31,687 nucleotides of DNA from Muellerivita sp035541195 (lineage in GTDB: Bacteria > Oederibacteriota > Muellerivitia > Muellerivitales > Muellerivitaceae): positions 1-31,687 of the forward strand of contig DATKNU010000233.1 of assembly GCA_035541195.1 (NCBI GenBank), in the 5' to 3' direction. A program made the position numbers and the translations under genes. Below are positions 23,979 through 31,687 of this stretch, one piece after another; positions within the stretch are counted from its first letter, which is position 1; each line of letters begins with the position of its first letter. The notes under the pieces are model-generated. The model was not told the DNA's origin, did not search any database, and saw nothing but the letters and a program-made list of their open reading frames with translations.

Positions 23979-26684
23979 TCAGCGCAATACCAACAGCTTG
24001 GCCAGTTGGCGCCCCTGGGGGCCCGTGACCGCCACATAATAAATCCCATTGGCCAGGGGCTGCCCATTTTTGTCCGTCACCGGCAAGCCGACATCCTCGC
24101 CGCCCGCCTCATTGGGAACCTTATAACTGTTCACGAGACGAAAAGCCGTCGTAACGACCTCCACTTTCACCGTGAAGGTTCCGGGCCAATCGGGCAAACG
24201 CAGGCTTACCGGCCCACCGCCCGTCACCGGGTTGGGATAAATAATCGGGAAAGGAACACCGCCGCCTGAATTTCCGGGGGTCGGGGATAAGGTGGCCGTG
24301 GGCGTCCCCGTCGGGGAGGGGGTTGGGGTGGCGGTAAAAAGCGGGGTCAGCGTCGGCGCGGGGGTTGTCGTCCAAGTCAAAGTCGGCGTTCCCGTCACGG
24401 TCAGGGTCGGCGTTTGGGAGGGAGTGGGACTTGGCGTCGCGCTGCGGGTGGCCGTCGGCGTGGCGGACAAGGTCAGGGTCGCCGAGGGAACCGCCGTGGC
24501 CGTCCTTGTCGGCGAAGGGGTGACGGTCGGGGTTGGCGTCTGGGTTTTTGAAACCGTGGCCGTCACGGTCAAGGTCGTTGTCCCCGTGGGGGACGGGGTG
24601 GGGCTCTGCGTGAGCGTGGGCATTCCCGTCGAGGTCGCCGTCGGGGACGAAGTCGGCGTGCGGGTGGGCGACAAAGTCAACGTCGGGGTGGCCGTCCCCG
24701 TGGGCAAGAGCGTCGGGGACGCCGTCGCGGTCGGGGTGGGGGTGCGGGTCCAAGTCACTGAAGGCGACGCCGTCGGGGTGACCGTACCCGTGGGCGTCCC
24801 CGTCGGGGATAAAGTCAAAGTCGGCGTCCGGGTGGGGGACAAGGTGGGGGTGGTGGTTCCCAAGGTTGGCGTATTGGTGGGCGTGATGGTCTTGGTGTTG
24901 GTCACCGTGGGCGTGGGGGGCGTGGCGACCCGAAGCACCTGGATGGCGTCCACCTCGGAAGAATCCACCGACGAGCTGAAGTCCAGGTCCAATTCCCCGT
25001 CGCTCACCACCACGGTTACCGCCACGTCATAGGCCTTATGCTCGCCGCCCGCGGCCTGGTACACGTCCAGGTTCGTGATGACCGGCTGGCCTTCGGCCGC
25101 CACGCTGAAAACCCTCCCCCCGTTATGGGAGTCGGCGTCGTAATTCTCGGCGAACTTCAAGGTCACCACGTAATAACCGTTGGGCACCGTAAAGCGGTAG
25201 AGCGGGTTGCCCCAGCGCTCGTCTTGGTAAAGGGGCGCCTGCCCCGCCGCCGCGCCCGTGATGGCCGAGGTATAAGTGGAGGTGCTTCCCTTTTGGGTCG
25301 AGTCGTAGCCCCAAGTGTTGGCGCCGCCGAACTGCTGGTCCGCGTACCATGTGGCGCCCGCGCCGTCCACCACCTGGGGTCCCCCCGCGTTCAAGCGGAT
25401 GGTGAGCGGCGAGTAGGCCGTCAGCGTCGGCGTGGGGGTGGGCGTGGTGTAGAGGTTATAGTCGAGGAAGTTGCCGCTCATCATGAGCAGCGACATGACC
25501 GTCCAGGACTCGTCGTAATAAGTCCCGCCCACGAGCAACTTGGACCCGACCAAATCCAAATAGTCTTGGTCCACGAAGGCCTGGTAGTTATGGGAAACCA
25601 TGCCCCCCACCCCCGCGGGTCCCACGAAGGCCGCGGACTGGGTGCCTGGATTTTGGGAAACCGTCAACGTGGGCAGGTGGGGGTGGGGGGTGCCGTTGAG
25701 GTAATAACCGTCCACGATGGAAACCGCGCCCACACCCGAGAAAAAATTACTGGTCAAGGTGGCGTAGGCCTGGGAAGCCGCGGTGCCGAACCATAGGTAA
25801 TCCTCCGCCATGCGGAAGGGCGTGCGGCAGGCGTCATATTGATAGTCGTAGGGGGCCGCGTTGGTGGGCGTGGAAACCCCCGCGCTGTTGCACCAGGCCG
25901 AGTCCAAGCCGTTGGCGGCGTTGCCGTAACCCTGGGAAAGGTTGTTGTTCAAAACCGCGTAGCAGTTGGAGGCGACGCCCAACCACCCCGTTTGGCCCGT
26001 GGCCGAGGCGAATTCGCGGTAATAGGCCGGGGCGAAATAGGAGGGGTTGATTGGGTTGAAGCTGTCGCCGCCGTCCGGAATGCCCGTATTGAGCTCAGTG
26101 GCGTAGATGTTGTTCATCTGGCTGACCGCGAAATTGAGGTAGGTGCCGCTTAAGGAACCACTGCCGCCCCATTGGCGGGACGCCATCAGCAACGCCCAAG
26201 CCATATCCTCGTCGGCGTCGGTGGCGCCGCCCGAACCGTCGGTGGCCCCGCTGGCGTCGATGTACCAATTCATCAGCTTGTTGCCGTCCAGGTGGCCTTG
26301 CTCGTATTTCCAGATCTTATCGAACAGGTTCTCGTCGTTCATGTAGACGGCGATGACCAAGCCATAGCCGATGCCCTCGGACACCGTGGAGTTGAGGTTC
26401 AGCCCCGAGTCATTGGGCCTCTTCACCCGCAGGGAATTCGCCACGTCGCCCGCCGTCACGCAATCCGAGTACCATTTGTTGTAAGCGTCCAGGACGTCTT
26501 GGTTGTTGTAGACCGAGGCGTGGATGCCATAAGGGTTGTCGCGGTTTTGGGGGAAGGGGAAATTGCCAAGGGTGCCGTTGACCTGGGGGGTCTGGGCGCC
26601 GGCGGCCGCAAAGCTTCCGGCGACCCACAAGAAGGCCAAGATGGATATTTTGAGCGGCGAAGGTTTCAAGCCGAAGCTCCCCAA
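23979..26684 (-). CDS. Secreted GH8 glycoside hydrolase with malectin (CBM57) and sorting domains
   Basis: The 901-residue protein has a signal peptide (ISILAFLWVAGSFAAAGA) and a GH8 domain (about 35-412). E103 in TVSEGIGYGL is the expected acid, ATDADEDMAWALL (154-166) the second signature, and D284 in YDACRTPFRMAEDYLW the likely base. Residues 427-586 form a malectin/CBM57 domain: IRLNAGGPQVVDG, then TWYADQQF, then YVVTLKFAE, then EVDAIQVL. A Thr/Pro linker (589-808) leads straight to the shared C-terminal domain (809-901; VVTTAFRLVN, PLANGIYYVAV, KLLVLR), without the DUF11-like domain of its neighbours. TTG 26684 follows GGGAGG; TTG 26669 is also possible. It is the first gene of the locus. 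Confidence 0.91.
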   Translation of the reverse strand: MGSFGLKPSPLKISILAFLWVAGSFAAAGAQTPQVNGTLGNFPFPQNRDNPYGIHASVYNNQDVLDAYNKWYSDCVTAGDVANSLRVKRPNDSGLNLNSTVSEGIGYGLVIAVYMNDENLFDKIWKYEQGHLDGNKLMNWYIDASGATDGSGGATDADEDMAWALLMASRQWGGSGSLSGTYLNFAVSQMNNIYATELNTGIPDGGDSFNPINPSYFAPAYYREFASATGQTGWLGVASNCYAVLNNNLSQGYGNAANGLDSAWCNSAGVSTPTNAAPYDYQYDACRTPFRMAEDYLWFGTAASQAYATLTSNFFSGVGAVSIVDGYYLNGTPHPHLPTLTVSQNPGTQSAAFVGPAGVGGMVSHNYQAFVDQDYLDLVGSKLLVGGTYYDESWTVMSLLMMSGNFLDYNLYTTPTPTPTLTAYSPLTIRLNAGGPQVVDGAGATWYADQQFGGANTWGYDSTQKGSTSTYTSAITGAAAGQAPLYQDERWGNPLYRFTVPNGYYVVTLKFAENYDADSHNGGRVFSVAAEGQPVITNLDVYQAAGGEHKAYDVAVTVVVSDGELDLDFSSSVDSSEVDAIQVLRVATPPTPTVTNTKTITPTNTPTLGTTTPTLSPTRTPTLTLSPTGTPTGTVTPTASPSVTWTRTPTPTATASPTLLPTGTATPTLTLSPTRTPTSSPTATSTGMPTLTQSPTPSPTGTTTLTVTATVSKTQTPTPTVTPSPTRTATAVPSATLTLSATPTATRSATPSPTPSQTPTLTVTGTPTLTWTTTPAPTLTPLFTATPTPSPTGTPTATLSPTPGNSGGGVPFPIIYPNPVTGGGPVSLRLPDWPGTFTVKVEVVTTAFRLVNSYKVPNEAGGEDVGLPVTDKNGQPLANGIYYVAVTGPQGRQLAKLLVLR
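24261..24920 (-). repeat. Thr/Pro linker repeat in the malectin-GH8 gene
   Basis: About 220 codons of Thr/Pro-rich imperfect repeats (TPTLTLSPT-like units) separate the malectin domain from the sorting domain. Confidence 0.9.
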
Positions 26685-26689
26685 AAGAA

Positions 26690-26716
26690 AAAATCCTCCC
26701 CAGGGCGGAGGATTTT
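26690..26716 (-). promoter_or_regulatory. Hairpin overlapping the ribosome site of the malectin-GH8 gene
   Basis: AAAATCCTCC (26690-26699) and GGAGGATTTT (26707-26716) form a perfect 10-bp stem around seven bases. On the minus strand the 3' arm contains GGGAGG, the Shine-Dalgarno of the GH8 gene, and is followed by TTCTTTT. It can therefore act as a terminator, a ribosome-site-blocking hairpin, or both. It might instead only stop leftward read-through from the STAND gene. Confidence 0.6.
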
Positions 26717-26846
26717 AAAACCGAAGGAATAAAAGGAAGACCGGTGGAATTTTACCCCGGCTTTCGCCGCTTTTCCTCCTTTTCGGGTCCTTCTTTCGCC
26801 CCGGACCCGGTTTCACGTTTAAAACGCCGGGCGCCGCCCGGATCGG

Positions 26847-26875
26847 TTGTCATTTTCGCGCCTCCCGCCTAAACT
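26847..26875 (+). promoter_or_regulatory. Sigma70-like promoter of the SDR gene
   Basis: TTGTCA (26847-26852; five of six consensus bases), a 17-bp spacer and TAAACT (26870-26875) lie about 32 bases before the likely leader of the dehydrogenase. A small GC stem (26827-26841) precedes it. Confidence 0.55.
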
Positions 26876-26913
26876 CCGCAGGACGATTTAAAAACACAAA
26901 CAGCGAGGCAATC

Positions 26914-27621
26914 ATGTCCCTGACTTTTTTTGTGACCGGCGCGAACCGTGGGTTGGGTTTGGCCGTCACCCAAGTGGCTTTGAGCGAGGGCGATCAAGTG
27001 GTGGCGGGGGTGCGGGATCCCCAAAAATCCGGGGAACTCCAAAAATTAAAATCCCAATATGGCGGCAAACTTTCGCTGGTGGCTTATGACGCCGTGAAGG
27101 AATCTCAAGTGAAAGAAGCCGCCCTTGAGACCGCGAAGCTCGTCGACCGGGTGGACGTCTTGATGAACGTGGCCGGCGTCTCGCCCGGTCCCGCCAACGC
27201 GCTCTTGGAAGAAGTGGACCTGGCCAAATGCCGGGAAGCTTACGAGGTGAATGTCCTGGGACCCCTGGTGACCACCCGGGCTTTTCTCCCGCTGTTGAAA
27301 AAATCCCCCAACCCCCGGGTCATCCATTTCACCTCGGGACTGGCTTCCCTGGCCGGCAAAAGCGAGGGCGGCTTTTACGCTTACGGCGTTTCCAAAACCG
27401 CCCTCAATATGCTCAGCCGCACCATGGCCTTCGATTTGAAGCGGTTCAATATAACGTCCGTGGTGCTGGATCCGGGTTGGGTCAAGACCGACATGGGCGG
27501 GCCCGGCGCGCCCCTCGCCCCTTTGGAAGCGGCCACGCCCATCGTGAAAACCGCCAAGGGCCTGACCCTCGCCCAAAGCGGGCAATTCGTCTACCACGAC
27601 GGCAAGCCGCTTAATTGGTAG
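26914..27621 (+). CDS. Short-chain dehydrogenase/reductase
   Basis: The 235-residue protein is a classical SDR oxidoreductase with an NAD(P)-binding Rossmann fold. The nucleotide motif is TGANRGLG (8-15), the structural motif is NVAG (85-88), and the catalytic residues are Ser in FTSGLAS (about 141), Tyr157 and Lys161 in FYAYGVSK. PGWVKTDMGG closes the core. R33 after the second strand suggests a preference for NADP, though this is a weak indicator. The length is normal. GAGG lies five bases before the ATG. It ends 27 bp from the convergent STAND gene. The substrate cannot be read from the sequence. Confidence 0.92.
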   Translation: MSLTFFVTGANRGLGLAVTQVALSEGDQVVAGVRDPQKSGELQKLKSQYGGKLSLVAYDAVKESQVKEAALETAKLVDRVDVLMNVAGVSPGPANALLEEVDLAKCREAYEVNVLGPLVTTRAFLPLLKKSPNPRVIHFTSGLASLAGKSEGGFYAYGVSKTALNMLSRTMAFDLKRFNITSVVLDPGWVKTDMGGPGAPLAPLEAATPIVKTAKGLTLAQSGQFVYHDGKPLNW

Positions 27622-27648
27622 GAGCCAGGCTTAGGACCACGGCCGAAA

Positions 27649-30600
27649 TCAGCGCCGTTTTTTCCTTTGGGATTTGGTCCGGGACCCGCGGGAAAGGCCC
27701 GTCAGCCAAGCCCCGGCCAAGTCCTCCACCCGGGTCGTCTTGGCTTGTTGAACCGCGTCCTGCACCTCGTCGGTGGTGAATCGCGCTTCCAGGCGGGTGG
27801 CGAACTGCACGATGCGGTCCTTGGTTTGGCGCCGGCAGGTGGGATGGTTGAGGGCCGCCACCAGGAACACGAGGGCGCTTCGTTCGTCGCCCTGGGCCTT
27901 GAGCAATTGGGCCAGCGCCACCAATAGATCCACCACGTGGGGCAGGAGTCGGATCGGCAGCGCCATGCGCAGGGCCTCGCCGAAATATTGTTCGGCCCGG
28001 CCCCACTTGCGAAGTTCCAGGGACACTTCCCCCAGGTGGGTGAGGCTGGTGACTTGGCCCAAGGGGTCCTGGACCTTCTTGAAAAATCCCAGGCCCTTCA
28101 GGAACCAGGCCTGCGCCTGGGCGTAGCGGCCCTGGAAAAAATCCACCGTGCCCTTGTGGTAACCGTGCCAGCCCTGGTTGAGCGCGTTGGCGCCTTCCCG
28201 GGCCAAAAGGGCCCGGCTCTTCTCGTAAAAAAGATCCGCGCGCTCGAATTCCCTCAGGGCCACCGCCAAGTTCCCCTGCAGGTCCAGGCTCCAGGCTTCG
28301 CCCCGGGGATCGCCGCTTTCCCGGTACAATTTCTCGCCGTCCTCGTAATAACGGCGGGCTTCCTCGTAATCGCCCAGGGCCCAATCCACCTGGCCTATCA
28401 AAAGACAGACCCAAGCCAAGGCCCGCCGGTCCCCGAATTCTTTGTCCAGCGCCATGCCCTCGCGGAACATCTGCTTGGCGCCGTTGAAATCGCCGGTGGC
28501 CTCGATGACCCGGCCCAGGTTGGTGAAGGACCAAGCCACCCCCCGGCGGTCGCCGCTTTCCACGTAAACCGAGAGTCCCCGCTGGTAATGATGGCGGGCT
28601 TCCTCATAGCGACCCAATTCGTGCAGGATGTCCCCGATGAGGTTGTTGGACCATCCCAGGCCCATGGGATCCTCGACGGCCTCGTAGTACCGCAGGGCTT
28701 CCCGGCAGTATTTGAGGGCTTGGCTATGGTCGCCCAATCGCCGCGCCAGGTGCCCTAAATTGTTCTGGGCCCAGGCTTGGCCCGCCTTGTCCTTCTGGCG
28801 GCGGTAGATGGCCAGGGCCTTTTGATAGTAGGGCCGGGCCGCTTGGTAACCGCCCAAAGCCTCCACTTCCAAGCCCTGGCCGCTGTAGACGAATCCCAAG
28901 GCCTTGGCGTATCCGGAACGCTTGAGGATTTTCAGGCTCTCCTCATAGAGCGAACGAGCCTTGGGCAGGTCCCCCAATTGATGCTCGAAGGAGGCCCAAC
29001 GGGACAAAACTTTTCCCAGCAAAACCAAGAAGGGCTTCGAATGGCCCCTCGAGGGCAGCCTCTGGCGCAGGGACTCGGCCGAGCGGCTGAAAATTTCCCG
29101 GCCTTCGAAAAGCCAAGTCTTGGTGTAAAGCACGTAGAAGAAACCGTCCAAAAGATCGGCCAAACGCCTCTCCAGGCCCCGGTCCAGGGCGAAGGCCCAG
29201 CTTTCCCGGATGTTGTCCATCTCCTCCACCAGTTCCTGAAGCAACCGGCGCTGGGAGGGGCCTTGGAGTTTTTTTTCCTTGCGCCGCAGCAGTTTGGCGA
29301 AATAAGCGCAGTGGTCGGCCTGGACTTTTTCCTTTTCCCTCGGGCTGTCGAAGAGTTTTTCCTTGGCATAATACTTGAGCAGTTCGTGCAGCTCGAAGCG
29401 CTCGTGGGGCCGGTGGCGCACCAGGAACTTGTCCTCCAATTGCTTCAAGGCGGCCGGACCGGCCCCCGCGATGTGCAGGGCCGCGTCCAGGGAAAAGCCC
29501 CCCCGGAAAACCGAGGCGGTCCGGAGGACTTGTTTTTGCTCCTCGCTCAGCAGCACCCAGGAATACTCGAACACCGCCCGCAGGCTCTGGTGGCGGCTGG
29601 GTAGGTGGGGCATGACCAGGGCCACGGTCTCGCGGTTGCTTTGGATTTTCTCCGCGATCTCGGACAGCGGCAGGGTCTTGATCCAGGTGGAAGCCAATTC
29701 GATGCCCAGCGGCATCCCCTCCAGGATTTGGCAGACGCGGGTCACCGCCTCCTCGTCCCCCGGCTTGAGCTTGAATTGGGGATCCTGCTTGCGCACGCTC
29801 TTGAGGAAAAGCTGGACCGCGCTGTAGGCGCGCCAATGCCCGTCCGCGCCCGAAGGGTAGCGCAGGCCCCGGATTTCCAACACCTTCTCGTGGGGCAGTT
29901 TGAGCCTCTCCCGGGTGGTCACCAACACCTTCACCGAGGGAGCGGCGGCGAGGATCTCCCCGACCAATTGGGCGCCTTCCAGGATATGCTCGAAATTGTC
30001 CATGACCAAAAGCAGGCTCTTTTCCTTCAAGAACCCGAACAGTTGTTGTTTGGGGTCTTCCACGCCGTTGAAGGTGTATTGCAGCACGCTGGCGATCTTT
30101 TCCACGATGAAACGGTCCGAGCTCAAGGGCGCCAGGGGGATCAGGAAAGCCCCTTGGGGGAACCGGTCCACCAGGTTGGCGGCGGTTTGGATCGCCAAGC
30201 GGGTCTTGCCGAAGCCGCCCGGCCCCGCCAAAGTCACCAGCCGGGTTCCATCGCTTAAAAGCAGTTCCTCAATCCGCCGGGCCTCCTCCTCGCGGCCGAA
30301 AAAAGGCGTGGACTGGTAGCTGAAATTGTTCGCGTAGGCGGCCATGGATTTGGGCGGCGGAAATTCGCGCGCCTCCAGGGAAGGGTGGCGCAGCAGGAAA
30401 AGCGGCTTGGGCCGGGCCAGGTCCTTGAGCAAGTGGGACCCCAGGTCTTTCGTGGAAGCTTGGGGGGGGAGCGTCGCCGACTCCAAAAGCTCGGGGGTCA
30501 AGAGGATTTGGCCGCCCCACGCCGCGTCCAGGACCTTCAAGGTATGCTGGACGTCCGGCCCCAGGTAATCTTGGTCCCAGGGCTCGGCGACTCCGGCGTG

Positions 30601-30870
30601 CATCGCGATCTTCAAGGGCACCCGGCCCCAGCTTCCCCAAGGACGGCCTTGGAACCGGATGAGCGCCTCCAGGGCCGCGCCCACGGGGTTTCCCTGCTCA
30701 TAAGCCGCCAGGACCCCCCGGGGCGTGCGCTTAAGCCAGACGGCCCCGGCGGCGTGGAATATTTCCTCCAACAGGAAATACTGGGCCGCGAGCAGGTTCT
30801 CGGTCTCGGGGGTTGCCCTTTCTTCAAAAAGGGCGGGATGGTCAATTTCAGAAAAAAGGAAGACCGTCAA
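27649..30870 (-). CDS. STAND ATPase with degenerate cyclase domain and TPR repeats
   Basis: The 1073-residue cytoplasmic protein has three parts. Residues 1-165 match a class III nucleotide cyclase domain (opening FLFSEID, later LKIAMHAGVAE-WDQDYLGPDVQ and GGQILLTPELLE), but the metal-binding Asp positions read Glu and Arg/Gly, so it is probably inactive. Next is an NB-ARC-type ATPase: FFGREEE, Walker A GPGGFGKT (216-223), Walker B LLLVMDNFEH (286-295), then VLVTTRERL. From about 600 to 1000 come TPR repeats with a regular 40-residue period (NLGHLARRLGD, NLIGDILHELGR). The tail is basic, and no LuxR-type helix-turn-helix is present. TTG 30870 has AAGGAG six bases upstream. A regulatory switch role is inferred. 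Confidence 0.88.
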   Translation of the reverse strand: MTVFLFSEIDHPALFEERATPETENLLAAQYFLLEEIFHAAGAVWLKRTPRGVLAAYEQGNPVGAALEALIRFQGRPWGSWGRVPLKIAMHAGVAEPWDQDYLGPDVQHTLKVLDAAWGGQILLTPELLESATLPPQASTKDLGSHLLKDLARPKPLFLLRHPSLEAREFPPPKSMAAYANNFSYQSTPFFGREEEARRIEELLLSDGTRLVTLAGPGGFGKTRLAIQTAANLVDRFPQGAFLIPLAPLSSDRFIVEKIASVLQYTFNGVEDPKQQLFGFLKEKSLLLVMDNFEHILEGAQLVGEILAAAPSVKVLVTTRERLKLPHEKVLEIRGLRYPSGADGHWRAYSAVQLFLKSVRKQDPQFKLKPGDEEAVTRVCQILEGMPLGIELASTWIKTLPLSEIAEKIQSNRETVALVMPHLPSRHQSLRAVFEYSWVLLSEEQKQVLRTASVFRGGFSLDAALHIAGAGPAALKQLEDKFLVRHRPHERFELHELLKYYAKEKLFDSPREKEKVQADHCAYFAKLLRRKEKKLQGPSQRRLLQELVEEMDNIRESWAFALDRGLERRLADLLDGFFYVLYTKTWLFEGREIFSRSAESLRQRLPSRGHSKPFLVLLGKVLSRWASFEHQLGDLPKARSLYEESLKILKRSGYAKALGFVYSGQGLEVEALGGYQAARPYYQKALAIYRRQKDKAGQAWAQNNLGHLARRLGDHSQALKYCREALRYYEAVEDPMGLGWSNNLIGDILHELGRYEEARHHYQRGLSVYVESGDRRGVAWSFTNLGRVIEATGDFNGAKQMFREGMALDKEFGDRRALAWVCLLIGQVDWALGDYEEARRYYEDGEKLYRESGDPRGEAWSLDLQGNLAVALREFERADLFYEKSRALLAREGANALNQGWHGYHKGTVDFFQGRYAQAQAWFLKGLGFFKKVQDPLGQVTSLTHLGEVSLELRKWGRAEQYFGEALRMALPIRLLPHVVDLLVALAQLLKAQGDERSALVFLVAALNHPTCRRQTKDRIVQFATRLEARFTTDEVQDAVQQAKTTRVEDLAGAWLTGLSRGSRTKSQRKKRR

Positions 30871-30908
30871 CTCCGGCTCCTTGGGCGTCCGGAAAAAAAG
30901 ACAGGCCT

Positions 30909-30936
30909 ACTATAGCACCGGGAACCCGCCGCCCAA
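30909..30936 (-). promoter_or_regulatory. Promoter of the STAND gene
   Basis: On the minus strand TTGGGC (30931-30936), a 16-bp spacer and TATAGT (30909-30914) precede a leader of about 32 bases that carries the AAGGAG ribosome site. The -10 is identical to that of the lacI-family gene. Confidence 0.55.
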
Positions 30937-31040
30937 GGGCCCAAATTCCCCCTTCAGACTTGGAAGGCGACCTGTTAAACTTTCGGCGTTCCCCCGGTCG
31001 CGGCTTGTCGCTTTCCTTATTTTTCATGAAGGCTGGAATC

Positions 31041-31687
31041 ATGACCCTTTCCCGAAACCAAAAAATCATGCTGGCCCTGCTGGCGGCCTACCTTTTTAGG
31101 CTTGGGTTCGGCTTGGCCATGCCCTTTTGGTCGGATGACGAGAGACAGACCTACCTGATCGGCCTCAAATGCTATACCACGAATACCTGGCCCTATTACG
31201 GGCCCGACGTGAATGGAAGCGAAACCTCCTATAGCACCCAAATCCCGGGAGCCCTGGAAGGCCTCTTGATCAGCCTGCCCCTGCGGGTCTGGCCCATCCC
31301 GGAAGCGCCTTACATTTTATTGAACCTGATCTCGCTCTTCGCCATCGCCCTCTTTACCTGGTATTGCTCGAAAAAAGTGCCCGAGCTGTCGCCCTGGTTC
31401 ATTTTCGGATCCCTAGTGGTCTTGCCTTGGAACCTGCACGAGTCCACCAGCATCATCAACCCCTCCTGGTGCCTCTTCGGATCCGTGTTGTTCTACCTGG
31501 GTTTCTTGGAGACCCTTCCGGGCTTCAAAATGAACCTGATCAAACCCGCCCTAGCCAACGCCCTGATGGGGTTTGGAATCTTCTGGGTCATGCAGTTCCA
31601 TATGTCCTGGATGTATTTGGTGGCCATGTTCGGCGTCTCGCTGCTGATGCAATTTAGGGAAAACCCCCGGTCGGCCTTTTCAGCGCT
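31041..31687 (+). CDS. Polytopic membrane protein, GT-C-like, 5' part only
   Basis: The frame stays open to the window end, giving at least 215 residues without a stop. After a first membrane helix (IMLALLAAYLFRLGFGLAM) comes FWSDDERQTYLIG, an acidic motif in the place where ArnT/PMT-type GT-C glycosyltransferases carry their catalytic Asp/Glu in the first outer loop. At least four more helices follow (LLNLISLFAIALF, FIFGSLVVLPW, LFGSVLFYLGF, FGIFWVMQF, MYLVAMFGVSLL). The ATG at 31041 is supported by the helix placement; GAAGG lies about nine bases upstream. A role in lipid-linked sugar transfer is a family-based guess. The gene is divergent from the STAND gene. Confidence 0.6.
   Translation, partial: MTLSRNQKIMLALLAAYLFRLGFGLAMPFWSDDERQTYLIGLKCYTTNTWPYYGPDVNGSETSYSTQIPGALEGLLISLPLRVWPIPEAPYILLNLISLFAIALFTWYCSKKVPELSPWFIFGSLVVLPWNLHESTSIINPSWCLFGSVLFYLGFLETLPGFKMNLIKPALANALMGFGIFWVMQFHMSWMYLVAMFGVSLLMQFRENPRSAFSA

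Noticed and set aside
26827..26841. CCGGG-CGCCG-CCCGG hairpin
   Set aside because: A five-base GC stem is expected by chance at this base composition and has no T-tract.
13911..26913. A consensus CcpA/LacI-type cre site (TG-A-CG-T-CA) as a common operator
   Set aside because: No upstream region I read fits that consensus; the palindromes found have other cores.
27611..28758. Long Gly/Pro-rich frames on both strands over the TPR region
   Set aside because: The STAND frame has continuous TPR periodicity and a strong ribosome site; these do not.

Overview
The window is GC-rich DNA from an uncultured-type, probably Gram-negative bacterium that degrades plant polysaccharides. The evidence is five very large secreted proteins with Thr/Pro-rich linkers and a shared C-terminal beta-domain ending in K-[LI]-L-[IV]-L-R. 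That architecture resembles the sorting domains of the Fibrobacteres/Bacteroidetes group and of several candidate phyla. I cannot name the phylum from sequence alone. Many genes appear to start at TTG or GTG. No rRNA, tRNA, CRISPR array or transposase was seen, and no gene-free stretch exceeds 300 bp.

Bases 1-4775 are housekeeping and accessory genes: a hotdog thioesterase, a membrane-anchored hypothetical protein, a 65-residue TatA/TatB-like protein, LemA, a PEBP-type protein, a nucleotidyltransferase-like protein with altered catalytic residues, a TPM-domain protein and a CoA-binding protein. LemA and TPM, which often sit together, are here separated by two genes on the same strand.

Bases 4816-10291 form one tightly packed leftward operon for cytochrome c oxidase biogenesis. 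In transcription order it encodes a lipoprotein with copper-ligand-like residues, CtaA, CtaB, an ABC ATPase and its permease, a SCO copper chaperone, a DUF420 (CtaM-like) protein, and a truncated glyoxalase-fold ORF. The oxidase subunits are not in the window.

Bases 10397-26716 form a leftward polysaccharide-degradation locus. In transcription order it has GH8 with a malectin domain, GH74 xyloglucanase, GH5 cellulase, a secreted beta-propeller protein, a LacI-family regulator, and a second GH8 with a probable carbohydrate-binding module. Together these would attack cellulose, xyloglucan and mixed-linkage glucan or xylan outside the cell. A perfect terminator closes the locus. Several palindromes sit at promoter positions, including a CCAA-N3-TTGG motif at nearly the same distance upstream of the GH74 and GH5 starts.

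Bases 26847-31687 carry a short-chain dehydrogenase, a large STAND ATPase with a decayed cyclase domain and TPR repeats, and the 5' part of a polytopic membrane protein that resembles GT-C glycosyltransferases.
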